Below the pieces are notes generated by a model. It did no database searches, had not been told where the DNA came from, and saw only the letters and a program-made list of their open reading frames with translations. From Taishania sp045629585 (GTDB taxonomy: Bacteria; Bacteroidota; Bacteroidia; Flavobacteriales_D; Crocinitomicaceae), in NCBI GenBank assembly GCA_045629585.1, contig JAZQRM010000060.1, positions 17,312-81,311 on the forward strand: a DNA stretch of 64,000 nt, given 5' to 3'. Made by a program: the position numbers and the translations under genes. Positions 17,238 through 26,134 of this stretch are shown in pieces (within the stretch, counting starts at the first letter, position 1; each line of letters begins with the position of its first letter).

Positions 17238-17589
17238 ACAATTCACCTATCTATACTGTATTTTACTATATACCATTGGTTTAATATATGTTATAGAGGA
17301 AAACATAGCATTTCACTATCATAAAGATTTTTTTGAAGGTTACCGATTAGCCGTTCCGATTTTACTTTTTCTTTTTTTTCATATTCCGGTAGTACTATTT
17401 TTTATAATAGTCAAAAACACATCAAAATGGGCAATCCTTCTGGCAACAATGGGACTTTTATATTTATGTTTTTTCGTAGGTTTCCAGCTCGCTTTATTTA
17501 TTGGATTAATAACCATAATCGCTGCATTAGTTTATCATTGCTTTGATTTTTTGAGATTAATAAAAGATTCAAACACAGAAGTAAACTGA
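17224..17589 (+). CDS. Small polytopic membrane protein
   Basis: 121 residues with about four transmembrane segments (starting near residues 6, 41, 68 and 86) separated by short loops. No family recognised. It starts inside the end of the lipoprotein gene, suggesting translational coupling and a joint envelope role. Confidence 0.65.
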   Translation: MKIFKQFTYLYCILLYTIGLIYVIEENIAFHYHKDFFEGYRLAVPILLFLFFHIPVVLFFIIVKNTSKWAILLATMGLLYLCFFVGFQLALFIGLITIIAALVYHCFDFLRLIKDSNTEVN

Positions 17590-17622
17590 ATTAAAAAAGT
17601 AGATTCCTTCTTGATAATTAAC

Positions 17623-17630
17623 TACCTTTG
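17623..17630 (+). promoter_or_regulatory. Putative -7 box
   Basis: TACCTTTG fits TAnnTTTG; 23 nt before the ATG at 17654. Confidence 0.4.
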
Positions 17631-17653
17631 CCCACCTAAAAAAAAAATAGAAA

Positions 17654-17908
17654 ATGCAGAAATTCATCCCAGTTGCATTATTTATAGCAACTTTTATATT
17701 GGTATTAAAAGCTGCTATTTTATTTACATCTGAATCAGAATCCATCGACTGGTTGGATATTAACCCAAAAGCACTTTTAATAAGTGGTGGAATTGGCGCA
17801 TTTGTAGTGGCTTTATACAAAATCTTAGTTGCAAAAGTAAAAATGGCTCTATTACTATTGATAATTGTTGGATTAATCCTACTTTTTAATATTTATTTAA
17901 AGTCTTAA
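17654..17908 (+). CDS. Small membrane protein of unknown function
   Basis: 84 residues with two or three hydrophobic helices (about 5-24, 41-58, 63-81) and a short acidic loop (ESESIDWLD). It has its own candidate -7 box upstream, so it is probably transcribed separately from the preceding pair. No family recognised; the codon pattern and clean start support a real gene. Confidence 0.6.
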   Translation: MQKFIPVALFIATFILVLKAAILFTSESESIDWLDINPKALLISGGIGAFVVALYKILVAKVKMALLLLIIVGLILLFNIYLKS

Positions 17909-18044
17909 TAGACATAAGAATAATCAGTAATAAACATAACAAATAAAGACAATACAGACCTTTGTTGAAACTTTCATTCCAATAATAGTCAATAATTTAG
18001 TTATTGATAACAATCAGAATAGTTCTTATCTCAAGAATTAACGC

Positions 18045-18052
18045 TAAATTTG
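18045..18052 (+). promoter_or_regulatory. Putative -7 box for polyamine fusion gene
   Basis: TAAATTTG fits TAnnTTTG; 33 nt before the ATG at 18086. Confidence 0.45.
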
Positions 18053-18085
18053 CAACCTAATTAAAAAAAACATCGTTAAGAAAAA

Positions 18086-19372
18086 ATGAGCAACGTAGCA
18101 CTTGGTAATCACATTCTTGTTGAATTCATGAACTGTGATCCGCACGTTATGAATGACGTAGCGGGTATTGAGCGTGATATGGTTGACGCAGCACGCAAGG
18201 CTGGAGCAACAGTTATCAACTCAACTTTTCACCATTTTTCTCCATGGGGAGTATCTGGTGTTGTAGTAATCCAAGAAAGTCACCTTGCAATCCATACATG
18301 GCCAGAATACGGTTATGCTGCTGTAGATTTATTTACATGTGGTGAAATGGATGCTTGGATTTCATTCGACCATTTAAAAGAATGTTTTGGATCTAAATCA
18401 TACTCTGCAATTGAGATGAAACGTGGATCTGTAAACCTTTTAACACGTAATGATTTTGACATGACAAGTATGCGTGAAAAAGCGGCGGAGTGGAGAAACC
18501 CAGATTTCTACACACGTAACGTATGGTTCACGGATAAGGATGAAGACCAAGCTTTATCGCTTCGTTTTACAGGTGAGGTGTTCTATGACGTACAATCTCC
18601 GTTCCAACGTGTTCGTATTTTGGAATCTCCCAAATATGGTAAATTCTTGACGTTAGACGACATGGTAATGACTACGGAAAAAGACGAGTTCCATTACCAC
18701 GAGATGATTTCTCACCCAGCTATGTTCACTCACGGAAATGCTAAAAATGTTTTAGTTATCGGTGGTGGTGATGGTGGTACGGTTCGCGAAATCTTACGTC
18801 ACGAAGGAGTTGAGAAAGTAACAATGGTTGAAATTGATGGAGAAGTAATTAAAGCTTGTAAAGAATTTTTACCAACTATCGCTTCTGCTTTTGACAACCC
18901 TAAATTAGATCTTAAAGTAGATGACGGAATTGCATTCATCAAAGAAGCTGCTCCTCAATCTTACGATATCATCATCGTTGACGGTTCTGATCCAGTTGGT
19001 CCTGCTGAAGGATTATTCTCGACTGAATTCTACACAAACTGTTACAACGCATTAAAAGAAGGTGGTATCTTAATTGCACAAGGTGAATCTCCTAAATTCA
19101 ACGAGAAAGCATTCTCTGAATTGAATTTCACTTTACAAGATATCTTTGGAGCAGATAACGCACCTGTTTCTCTTTTCTACGTTCCTACTTACCCTACAGG
19201 TATGTGGTCTTTCCAATACGGTTTAAAAGGATCTGTGGCTCCTAAAGCAATCGAAAAAGACGCTGAAATCGAGAAATTCGTTGATGCACAAGGATTACGT
19301 TATTACAACTCTGATATCCACAGAGGAAGCTTCGCGACACCAAACTTCGTGAAGAACTTGATCAAAAAATAA
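18086..19372 (+). CDS. SpeD-SpeE fusion: AdoMet decarboxylase / spermidine synthase
   Basis: 428 residues joining two consecutive steps of spermidine synthesis. Residues 1 to about 120 are the prokaryotic AdoMet decarboxylase proenzyme: ES65HLAIHTWPEYGY holds the self-cleavage site (Ser65 becomes the pyruvoyl group), with His70 and Cys85 (FTCG) in the processing and catalytic positions. Residues from about 160 are spermidine synthase: VLVIGGGDGGTVRE binds decarboxylated AdoMet and VDGSDPVGPAEGLFSTEFY carries the catalytic Asp. Self-cleavage should leave a small N-terminal chain and a large pyruvoyl chain still fused to the synthase. A terminator follows, then the agmatinase-family gene. Confidence 0.95.
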   Translation: MSNVALGNHILVEFMNCDPHVMNDVAGIERDMVDAARKAGATVINSTFHHFSPWGVSGVVVIQESHLAIHTWPEYGYAAVDLFTCGEMDAWISFDHLKECFGSKSYSAIEMKRGSVNLLTRNDFDMTSMREKAAEWRNPDFYTRNVWFTDKDEDQALSLRFTGEVFYDVQSPFQRVRILESPKYGKFLTLDDMVMTTEKDEFHYHEMISHPAMFTHGNAKNVLVIGGGDGGTVREILRHEGVEKVTMVEIDGEVIKACKEFLPTIASAFDNPKLDLKVDDGIAFIKEAAPQSYDIIIVDGSDPVGPAEGLFSTEFYTNCYNALKEGGILIAQGESPKFNEKAFSELNFTLQDIFGADNAPVSLFYVPTYPTGMWSFQYGLKGSVAPKAIEKDAEIEKFVDAQGLRYYNSDIHRGSFATPNFVKNLIKK

Positions 19373-19389
19373 TAGATTTTTTATAATCG

Positions 19390-19424
19390 AAAGTGGTTAT
19401 TCTTCGGAGTAACCACTTTTTTTA
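19390..19424 (+). terminator. Terminator after speD-speE
   Basis: Perfect 10-bp stem AAAGTGGTTA / TAACCACTTT (19390-19399, 19410-19419), 10-nt loop and a T-run. Confidence 0.9.
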
Positions 19425-19436
19425 ATTTATAGACGA

Positions 19437-20477
19437 ATGACTTTCGACCCAAACGGTGTTGGTATAGCCAACGGTAATATTTTTGGTTTCCCAGTAAAAG
19501 AAGAAGAAGCTGAAATCGTTATTATCCCTATTCCTTGGGATGCAACCGCTTCTTACGGTAAAGGAACATCTAACGGACCTCAAGCCGTTTTAGATGCATC
19601 AACTCAATTGGATTTCTACCACCCCAAATTAGATAAGGCATACAACACAAAAGTGTTTATGACAGAAATTTCTAAAGAATGGAAAGAAATCAATGATCGC
19701 TTATGTGTAGCAGGTTTAGATTATATCGCTTTCTTAGAAGACGGTGGAAAAATAGAAGATAACGCGCATTTCCAAGCGGTAGTTAAAGAAATCAACGAAA
19801 CCTCCGAAGCGTTAAAAGAAAACTTAAAAGCACGTGCAAAAGCCGTTTTAGCGAACGGAAAAATTCCTGCGGTTTTAGGTGGTGAACACTCTACTCCACT
19901 TGGATTAGTTGAAGCTTTAGCAGAATACTATGATGATTTCGGAATTTTACAAGTAGATGCTCACGCAGATTTACGTGATGCATACGAAGGATTTGAGCAA
20001 TCACACGCATCCATTATGTTTAACGTGTTAAAACGTTGCGCAAATGTTTCTAAATTGACTCAAGTAGGTATCCGTGACATCGCTGAATCGGAAGTGAAAT
20101 TGATCGAAGGAAGTAACGGACGTATTTCCACATTCTTTGATTGGAACTTGAAAGAAGAGCAATTCGAAGGAAAAACATGGGCTCAGCAAGTACAGGAAAT
20201 AATAGCCACTTTACCTCAACACGTTTACGTATCTTTTGATATCGATGGATTAATGCCTGAGTTATGTCCACACACAGGAACTCCTGTTGCAGGAGGATTC
20301 AAATTAGAGGAAATCAACTATTTGTTTTTTGAATTGGCTAAATCTGGAAAGAAAATCATCGCCTTTGACTTAAACGAAGTAGGTGTAGTGGAAGAAACAG
20401 ATTGGGATGCAAACGTTGGAGCTCGAGCTTTATGGAACTTAGTTTGTGCAACAGAGTTGAATAGACAAAAGGGATAA
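19437..20477 (+). CDS. Agmatinase/arginase-family ureohydrolase
   Basis: 346-residue binuclear manganese ureohydrolase. Metal-site motifs are GGEHSTPLG, DAHADLRDAYEG and SFDIDGLMP, with the substrate-loop SHASIM. Family members release urea from agmatine (giving putrescine), arginine or similar guanidino compounds. Placement directly after the spermidine-synthesis fusion makes agmatinase, supplying putrescine, the likeliest role; this is inference. No arginine decarboxylase gene is in the window. A terminator separates it from speD-speE, so read-through or a separate promoter is needed. Confidence 0.9.
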   Translation: MTFDPNGVGIANGNIFGFPVKEEEAEIVIIPIPWDATASYGKGTSNGPQAVLDASTQLDFYHPKLDKAYNTKVFMTEISKEWKEINDRLCVAGLDYIAFLEDGGKIEDNAHFQAVVKEINETSEALKENLKARAKAVLANGKIPAVLGGEHSTPLGLVEALAEYYDDFGILQVDAHADLRDAYEGFEQSHASIMFNVLKRCANVSKLTQVGIRDIAESEVKLIEGSNGRISTFFDWNLKEEQFEGKTWAQQVQEIIATLPQHVYVSFDIDGLMPELCPHTGTPVAGGFKLEEINYLFFELAKSGKKIIAFDLNEVGVVEETDWDANVGARALWNLVCATELNRQKG

Positions 20478-20501
20478 AAAAAACCTTTCTAACACTCATT
20501 T

Positions 20502-20532
20502 AAAGCGGTTTTTCTTTTGGAGCCGCTTTTTT
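20502..20532 (+). terminator. Terminator after agmatinase-family gene
   Basis: AAAGCGG (20502-20508) pairs with CCGCTTT (20523-20529), followed by T residues. Confidence 0.75.
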
Positions 20533-20600
20533 AAACCCATTCGATTTACAAATTAACTTTTATTACAACCATAACCAACTCGTTTACTTTTATTTAGGTG

Positions 20601-20608
20601 TACTTTTG
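20601..20608 (+). promoter_or_regulatory. Putative -7 box
   Basis: TACTTTTG fits TAnnTTTG. Its last base begins a GTG at 20608 that is in frame but should not be used; ATG 20626 follows 17 nt later. Confidence 0.45.
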
Positions 20609-20625
20609 TGCAAAATTTCAACCAC

Positions 20626-21300
20626 ATGAGAACCATTTGCCTAATTATACTTACACTGATATTCAATTCTCTGAACGCACAAAACATCTTTGTCCCAATT
20701 AATCTAACGATAGATTTAAACGTTGACATGGACGATGGACTCATGAATATCAACGAAATTGACTTTAACCAAGATGGAATTACCGACTTACAAGTGCTTT
20801 CTTGGTCCCACCAATCGTACCAAACGGGAACTGGTGTTGAACTTCAAATCATTTCAGACGTCTATGATTTTAAAGGTTTTAGCACATCGTCTAATCATTA
20901 CATTAACGCATGTCCAACAAATCCTGAGTATTACAATAGTGGATACGGCTATGTGTTTCGATCAGATATAAATCGTCCATATACAAAAGATTATGTTTTA
21001 CTTCCTTTTCGCTTCACAATTGAAGGCAACATTCACTTTGGAGTATTACATGTTTTATACGAAAGCACAACCATTACTATAGAGGGCTACAATTGGCATC
21101 CTCAACCACTTAAATCTTGCGATTGTCAATCTAGTTATTCAACATCACCGTCATTAGAAATAAATGTAATTTCAGAAACTGTACCAATGCTGAAATATAA
21201 ATACTATAACATAAGCGGTCAAGAATTGCAAGCTCCTAAAGGAATCGTTTTAAAAGTATTTGAAAATGGCCAAATAGAGCACCTCTATTACCCCGATTAA
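20626..21300 (+). CDS. Secreted protein with a calcium-loop-like motif
   Basis: 224 residues with a clear signal peptide (MRTICLIILTLIFNSLNAQ). An acidic loop, DFNQDGITDLQ, resembles FG-GAP/thrombospondin type 3 or EF-hand calcium loops. The C-terminal end (YYNISGQELQAPKGIVLKVFENG) resembles the last strands of a T9SS sorting domain but is abbreviated. Four Cys occur in the mature chain, including CDCQSS. No family recognised; extracellular or periplasmic. Confidence 0.65.
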   Translation: MRTICLIILTLIFNSLNAQNIFVPINLTIDLNVDMDDGLMNINEIDFNQDGITDLQVLSWSHQSYQTGTGVELQIISDVYDFKGFSTSSNHYINACPTNPEYYNSGYGYVFRSDINRPYTKDYVLLPFRFTIEGNIHFGVLHVLYESTTITIEGYNWHPQPLKSCDCQSSYSTSPSLEINVISETVPMLKYKYYNISGQELQAPKGIVLKVFENGQIEHLYYPD

Positions 21301-21310
21301 AAAAATAAAA

Positions 21311-21336
21311 AAGGCAGAAATCAATTGTTCTGCCTT
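21311..21336 (-). terminator. Terminator between convergent genes
   Basis: AAGGCAGAA / TTCTGCCTT perfect 9-bp stem. The T-run follows on the minus strand, so it mainly ends the NlpC/P60 gene, but it can also fold in the other direction. Confidence 0.85.
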
Positions 21337-21342
21337 CATTTC

Positions 21343-22260
21343 TCAATGTAAATACGTTCCGTATCCCTTAATTCGCTTTTTCCAATAATCGGACTTATGG
21401 ATATCAGTTACAACAATTCCCTGGGACGTACTGGCATGAATCATCACTGGACTTTGACCTTTTTCCGAAATTATCATCCCAACATGGTTGACCCCATTTC
21501 CACTATCAAAGAAAACAAGATCCCCTTTTTTCACATCTTTCTCCTTTAATTTTGTTGCTTTATCATACTGATCAACCGCTCTTCTTGGCAAATTAATCTT
21601 GTATGCTTGAAAGATATATGTTGTATATCCCGAACAATCAAATCCTTTTGGAGTAGTTCCGCCGTGTACATATTTAACCCCTAATTGCTGTTTTGCATAC
21701 AAAACCATTTCATCTAAATCTTTGGGATTAAATTTAAAGCTTGTCGTTGGGGTAGGTTTTACAGGTTTGGACGCAATTTGGTCATTATTCTCCACATTAG
21801 ATGTATTGATATTTCCAAATAACTCGACAACAACATTGTTCAATTGTTCAAAATCTTTATCTCTTCCAGCAACCTTATAATCGCCTAAACGAGACATTAA
21901 ATCGGCTTTTAAAGAAGCAATTTCTTTTTCATAAGTTTCCATTACCTCTACTCCATCCGAGCGTTTCTTCAATTCCAAAATAATTTCACGAGCTTCATTC
22001 ATTGCCAAAGGATGGGTACGCAACCAAACCTTATTTTCGGCCAATTGCAACATCGAAAGCGCTTGAAAAAGTCGTGGCTTCATGGAAAAATCATTTTCAG
22101 GATTGTCCGCTAGCTTTTTTGACAATTTAAAAACCTTTTTATAATGCTTTTGATTATAATAAGTGTCAAGCATGTCAATCTTTTGATTTTGTGCCCATAA
22201 ACTACTAACAAATAATGTTAATATTAAGACAAGATAATAGCGCATATTCATTGGATTCAT
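21343..22260 (-). CDS. NlpC/P60 family cell-wall endopeptidase
   Basis: 305 residues: signal peptide (ending LWAQ, near residue 24), a helical TPR-like N-terminal part (about 25-160), a Pro/Thr linker, and a C-terminal NlpC/P60 domain (about 180-305). The catalytic set is Cys209 (GFDCSGY), His259 (VNHVG) and His275 (MIHAS). Such enzymes cut peptide stems of peptidoglycan in the periplasm. The start could also be the ATG at 22251 or 22245; the signal peptide is kept in each case. Confidence 0.9.
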   Translation of the reverse strand: MNPMNMRYYLVLILTLFVSSLWAQNQKIDMLDTYYNQKHYKKVFKLSKKLADNPENDFSMKPRLFQALSMLQLAENKVWLRTHPLAMNEAREIILELKKRSDGVEVMETYEKEIASLKADLMSRLGDYKVAGRDKDFEQLNNVVVELFGNINTSNVENNDQIASKPVKPTPTTSFKFNPKDLDEMVLYAKQQLGVKYVHGGTTPKGFDCSGYTTYIFQAYKINLPRRAVDQYDKATKLKEKDVKKGDLVFFDSGNGVNHVGMIISEKGQSPVMIHASTSQGIVVTDIHKSDYWKKRIKGYGTYLH

Positions 22261-22400
22261 TTAACTTCAAATAAACGCAATTATTAAGCCACAAGAAAGT
22301 TTTGGTATAAGAATTGATTAACAATAAAATGTTGATGCAATAAAAAAAATAGCGCCACACAAATATAAAATTGATAAATTCACGCTAGAAACAAACATAT

Positions 22401-24017
22401 ATGCAAAGAACAATTCTATTCACACTAATAAGTTTAATTAGCCTTTCGACTTTTGCTCAAAAGCCCTATGACAAATTCGATGAAGTTTTCATGTATGTCA
22501 ACAGATATTACGTGGATGATGTAAAGCCTAACTTACTTGTAGATTCAGCCGTAACTGCGCTACGTCAACGAAATGAAATTGATTCAGCCATCTTTCTAAT
22601 GTTAGAAAAACTGGATCCACACTCCACTTTTATTCCTAAAGAAGAGGTGGAACAAGCCAATCAAAGTATTCAAGGTAGTTTTGTTGGTATCGGAATTCGA
22701 TATCAATTAATGAAGGATACATTCACGATTTTACAAACCATTCCTGGTGGACCAAGTGAAAAAGTGGGGCTTCTTCCAGGAGATCAATTATTAATGGTTG
22801 ATGGAGATACAATTGCAGGGAAAGGTTTGAAAACAACCGCAATTCGCGAAAAATTAATGGGCGAAAAAGGAACAAAAGTTAAAGTTTGGGTAAAACGAAA
22901 AGGTGTTCCTGACTTAATTCAATTTACAATAGTACGAGATAAAATTCCAATTCATTCTGTTGACGCTGCATATATGATCGATAAACATATCGGGTACATT
23001 AAATTAAACAGTTTTTCGCACACGACAACGCAGGAAATGGAAGAAGCAATTCTACTGTTAAGAGCTCAAGGAATGAAGGACTTAATCCTTGATTTACAAA
23101 ACAATGGTGGAGGCGTATTGCGTTCTGCTCATGAATTAGTGGACAACTTTTTATCCGGAAATAAATTAATCGTTTATTCTGAAGGTCGAGCGCAACCTCG
23201 TCAAAACCTAGGTACGATGAAGAGAGACTTATTTGAAAATGGTCGTTTAGTGATACTCACCAATGAAAATTCTGCATCAGCAAGTGAAATTGTGAGTGGT
23301 GCTATTCAAGATTGGGATCGTGGATTAATTGTTGGCCGACGCACATTTGGTAAAGGTTTGGTTCAACGTCCAATCGAGATTTCGGATGGTTCTCAACTTC
23401 GTTTAACAATCGCACGCTACTTTACACCGACAGGTCGTTTTATTCAAAAACCGTATGAAGGTGTGGACGATTATCGAAAAGATCTAAATAATAGATATGA
23501 GCATGGTGAATATTACCATAAAGATTCCATCAAATTAGATGAAAAATTAAAAGTAAAGACCTTACTTAAAGGAAGAGAAGTATACGGTGGTGGTGGTGTC
23601 ATGCCAGATGTATTTGTGGCACTAGATACAACCGATGTCACTCCGTACTACACTCAATTAATCCGAAAAGGTGCGATATATCAATTTGCAACAAGATATA
23701 TGAATGCAAATCGAGAACAATTGATGAAAAAATATCAAAATATCGATTCTTTTATAAAAGATTTTAAAATGGATGATAAATTCATGCAATCTTTCTTTGA
23801 TTATGCGGCTGACGAACACGAGATTGCTTTCGTAGAAGAAGATTACAAAATATCTAAAAAAACACTGCAAATGTACATGAAGGCTTACATTGGTCAAAAT
23901 TTATACGCCCCTTCAGCATTTTACCGTATTTCAAATGAAGGAAATGAAATATTGCAACGCGGCATACAAATATTACAATCAAATGAATATAAAGAAGCTG
24001 GTTTAGATAACAAGTAA
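22401..24017 (+). CDS. S41-family C-terminal processing peptidase
   Basis: 538 residues: signal peptide (LISLSTFAQ), an N-terminal helical region, a PDZ domain (about 90-180; GIGIRY...GGPSEKVGLLPGDQLLMVDG) and the S41 protease core. The catalytic Ser is within NSASASEI (291-297) and the general base is Lys318 (TFGKGLVQ). These periplasmic Ctp/Prc enzymes trim or degrade envelope proteins. A C-terminal extension of about 120 residues has many charged helices. A DUF1573 lipoprotein gene follows 33 bp downstream. Confidence 0.93.
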   Translation: MQRTILFTLISLISLSTFAQKPYDKFDEVFMYVNRYYVDDVKPNLLVDSAVTALRQRNEIDSAIFLMLEKLDPHSTFIPKEEVEQANQSIQGSFVGIGIRYQLMKDTFTILQTIPGGPSEKVGLLPGDQLLMVDGDTIAGKGLKTTAIREKLMGEKGTKVKVWVKRKGVPDLIQFTIVRDKIPIHSVDAAYMIDKHIGYIKLNSFSHTTTQEMEEAILLLRAQGMKDLILDLQNNGGGVLRSAHELVDNFLSGNKLIVYSEGRAQPRQNLGTMKRDLFENGRLVILTNENSASASEIVSGAIQDWDRGLIVGRRTFGKGLVQRPIEISDGSQLRLTIARYFTPTGRFIQKPYEGVDDYRKDLNNRYEHGEYYHKDSIKLDEKLKVKTLLKGREVYGGGGVMPDVFVALDTTDVTPYYTQLIRKGAIYQFATRYMNANREQLMKKYQNIDSFIKDFKMDDKFMQSFFDYAADEHEIAFVEEDYKISKKTLQMYMKAYIGQNLYAPSAFYRISNEGNEILQRGIQILQSNEYKEAGLDNK

Positions 24018-24022
24018 TTGAT

Positions 24023-24030
24023 TATTTTTG
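24023..24030 (+). promoter_or_regulatory. Putative -7 box for DUF1573 gene
   Basis: TATTTTTG fits TAnnTTTG; 20 nt before ATG 24051, inside the short gap after the S41 gene, suggesting separate transcription. Confidence 0.35.
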
Positions 24031-24050
24031 ATTTTAAATACTTTTTAAAG

Positions 24051-24557
24051 ATGAAGAAATACGTTATAGGCGTTTTTTGCTTAAGCCTTTTATCAGCTTG
24101 CTCAACTGATGAGATTAAAGATAACCGAAATGCAGAGATAGAAAGTACAATCGCTGCAAATGGTCAATCTGCAAAAGAATTAGAAGAAAGTTTAACAAAG
24201 ATTCGACAAGAAGAAGAAGCTAGAGAAAAAGAATTACAAGCCTCTTCAACAACTTTGAAATTTGATAAATTAGAGCATAATTTTGGAGATACAAAACCAG
24301 AAGTGGAAAACAAAACGGTATTTACAGTTACCAATACAGGAAAAAAGCCTCTGATTATTGAAGACGTTTCAGCTTCATGTGGATGTACAACTCCTAAGAA
24401 ACCAGAAAAACCAATTGCACCGGGTGCGTCAGATGTGATTGAAGTAGCTTTTAAAGCCAATCCAGGGCAAGAAGGTGAACAACGTAAGACAGTTACAGTA
24501 ACAGCAAACACGGTTGAAAAAACACACAAATTAGAGATTAGAGCAAATGTTAAATAA
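24051..24557 (+). CDS. DUF1573-domain lipoprotein
   Basis: 168 residues. Lipoprotein signal with lipobox LSAC (Cys17), a charged coiled-coil-like helix (about 25-65), then one DUF1573 immunoglobulin-like domain (KFDKLEHNFGDTKPEVENKTVFTVTNTGKKPLIIEDV, in two pieces). It carries the typical ASCGCTTP motif. The function of this common Bacteroidetes domain is not established. A start at the TTG 24018 is possible in frame but would precede the signal peptide. Confidence 0.85.
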   Translation: MKKYVIGVFCLSLLSACSTDEIKDNRNAEIESTIAANGQSAKELEESLTKIRQEEEAREKELQASSTTLKFDKLEHNFGDTKPEVENKTVFTVTNTGKKPLIIEDVSASCGCTTPKKPEKPIAPGASDVIEVAFKANPGQEGEQRKTVTVTANTVEKTHKLEIRANVK

Positions 24558-24577
24558 TTCGCTTTAGAAATACTAAA

Positions 24578-24606
24578 AAGGCTAGTTCGTAAACTAGCCT
24601 TTTTTT
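24578..24606. terminator. Bidirectional terminator
   Basis: AAAGGCTAGTT / AACTAGCCTTT 11-bp stem, loop cgta, with T- and A-runs outside; sits between convergent genes. Confidence 0.9.
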
Positions 24607-24886
24607 ATTGTTGATCGTCTTGTAAGTATTTTTTGTCTACCCAAAAAGTTGCTCCGGGAAAGATAGAAGCGATACCAACGATAAATGCTTTTCCAAAACT
24701 CCATTTGAACTTCGCCCATCCCCACAAGGTATAAATGATGTACAAAAAGAAGAGTACAGCATGAATCCATCCTACAATCTTATTCGGCCACTCTATGCCC
24801 CATCCATATTTTAAAGGCATCGTAACCGCAAATGCTAAATAGGAAACCCCTTCCGCTATGGCTATTCGTCTAAAATTCGCTAACAT
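24605..24886 (-). CDS. DUF3817-family membrane protein
   Basis: 93 residues with about three transmembrane helices. The family pattern is RIAIAEGVSYLAF, MPLKYGWGIEWPN and GWIHAVLFFLYI, ending in GATFWVDKKYL. DUF3817 members are small integral inner-membrane proteins of unknown function. Monocistronic; the stop overlaps the shared terminator. Confidence 0.85.
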   Translation of the reverse strand: MLANFRRIAIAEGVSYLAFAVTMPLKYGWGIEWPNKIVGWIHAVLFFLYIIYTLWGWAKFKWSFGKAFIVGIASIFPGATFWVDKKYLQDDQQ

Positions 24887-25069
24887 ATCTTGTCTTTTAT
24901 TGAATGTCTATCTTAAATGTGCGCGAAGTTAATCATTCTTTTGAGATGCGTTCCTACACTTTCGATTTAGGGAGTACGACTTAAAGAAGGATAGTAAATA
25001 TATGCACTTAAAAATGTAAATGATCATTCATAACTTATTAAATTCATCAAATAAAAATCCTTAAAAACT

Positions 25070-25180
25070 ATGATCGGAACTTGGAAACTAAAACTGGGTT
25101 TTGGAAAAATAGATAACAAATGGGCTCTATTTTTACCAATTAAAGGAAAATGGGCAATGTCAAAAGAAATGTCACAGTAA
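25070..25180 (+). CDS. Possible small basic ORF (36 aa)
   Basis: In the 390-base gap between the DUF3817 gene and arsR. It starts with ATG and reads MIGTWKLKLGFGKIDNKW, ending KGKWAMSKEMSQ. Rich in Lys, Trp and Gly with repeating GxWKxK-like pieces. No family recognised, no clear promoter. It may be a real small protein, a gene remnant or chance. I see nothing else coding in 24887-25226. Confidence 0.25.
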   Translation: MIGTWKLKLGFGKIDNKWALFLPIKGKWAMSKEMSQ

Positions 25181-25226
25181 AATATCCAACTAAAATCAAA
25201 AAAATAAAACATTTAACACTTGAAAC

Positions 25227-25266
25227 TTTGTTATTAAACACTCTTTATCGTAATATTGCAATGTTA
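25227..25266 (+). promoter_or_regulatory. ars promoter and ArsR operator
   Basis: A -33 TTG (25228-25230) and a 20-nt spacer precede TAATATTG (25251-25258), one mismatch from the -7 consensus. That box lies in the near-perfect palindrome TAATATTGCAATGTTA (25251-25266). ArsR binding there would block the promoter, a plausible autorepression site 12 bp before the arsR ATG. Confidence 0.6.
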
Positions 25267-25278
25267 AAATAAATCACA

Positions 25279-25605
25279 ATGGGAGCGTCTAAAACAGAAC
25301 ATTATACAGAAGCACAAAATCAAATTGCAACATTAGCAAAAGCACTAGGACATCCTGCACGAATAGCAATTCTAGAGTTTCTTATGGAAGTAAACGCCTG
25401 TTTTTGTGGTGATATAGTCAAAGAATTGCCCTTAGCACAACCAACAGTCTCACAACATTTGAAAGAGCTAAAAAACGCTGGAATAATCAAAGGAACGATT
25501 GAAGGAAATGCAATCTGTTATTGTATAGAGGAACAATCAATTGACCTTTTGAAAAGCTACTTCACCCAATGTAAAGCGAATCTTACCTCTTCAAATTGCT
25601 GCTAA
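25279..25605 (+). CDS. arsR: ArsR-family metalloregulatory repressor
   Basis: 108-residue winged-helix repressor. The DNA-reading helix is in LAQPTVSQHLKELKNAGI, preceded by LGHPARIAILEFLM. Candidate metalloid-binding Cys are in NACFCGDIV and at the C-terminal NCC. It heads an operon with a DUF6428 gene and an arsenate reductase, so it probably senses arsenite/antimonite and represses this operon. Confidence 0.92.
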   Translation: MGASKTEHYTEAQNQIATLAKALGHPARIAILEFLMEVNACFCGDIVKELPLAQPTVSQHLKELKNAGIIKGTIEGNAICYCIEEQSIDLLKSYFTQCKANLTSSNCC

Positions 25606-25650
25606 CATTCATTACAACAATTGAAGTTAAACACTTTAAAATAAAGAAAC

Positions 25651-26121
25651 ATGAAATTATCTGAAATCAAATCTATATTGCCACAATTGGAAAATGTAGA
25701 ATTTAAGCTAGAAAACGGAATGTCAGTACCCGAACATTTTCACGTAACGGAAGTAGGACAAATTACTAAAAAATTCATCGATTGCGGCGGTGTCATAAGA
25801 ACGGAAAAGGTAGTCAATTTCCAACTATGGAATGCCAATGATTTTGAACATCGCCTAAAACCAAGCAAATTATTAAAAATAATCGAACTATCTGAATCTA
25901 AATTAGGAATAGAGGATGGCGAAATAGAAGTGGAATTTCAACAAGAAACCATCGGAAAATTTGACCTGACATACAACGGAAAAAACTTTATCCTACAAAA
26001 TAAACAAACAGCTTGCTTAGCCGAAGACGCTTGTGGAATCCCTTCTGAAAAGCCCAAAGTTAAGCTTGTAGATTTAGGAAGCAGTTCTTCATGCTGTACT
26101 CCCGGAAATGGGTGCTTTTAA
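25651..26121 (+). CDS. DUF6428-family protein of ars operon
   Basis: 156 residues. Begins MKLSEIKSILPQLENVEF and contains the PEHFHVTEVGQI segment seen in DUF6428 proteins that accompany arsR/arsC in Bacteroidetes. Cytoplasmic, with a Cys-rich tail (SSSSCCTPGNGCF) and further Cys (CLAEDACG) that could bind arsenite or another metal (inference). Role unknown. It lies 45 bp after arsR and 13 bp before arsC. Confidence 0.75.
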   Translation: MKLSEIKSILPQLENVEFKLENGMSVPEHFHVTEVGQITKKFIDCGGVIRTEKVVNFQLWNANDFEHRLKPSKLLKIIELSESKLGIEDGEIEVEFQQETIGKFDLTYNGKNFILQNKQTACLAEDACGIPSEKPKVKLVDLGSSSSCCTPGNGCF

Positions 26122-26134
26122 TCCATTCTAACCA

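Noticed and set aside
24164..24529. 121-codon minus-strand ORF opposite the DUF1573 gene
   Set aside because: Fully antisense to a recognised domain; composition typical of a shadow frame.
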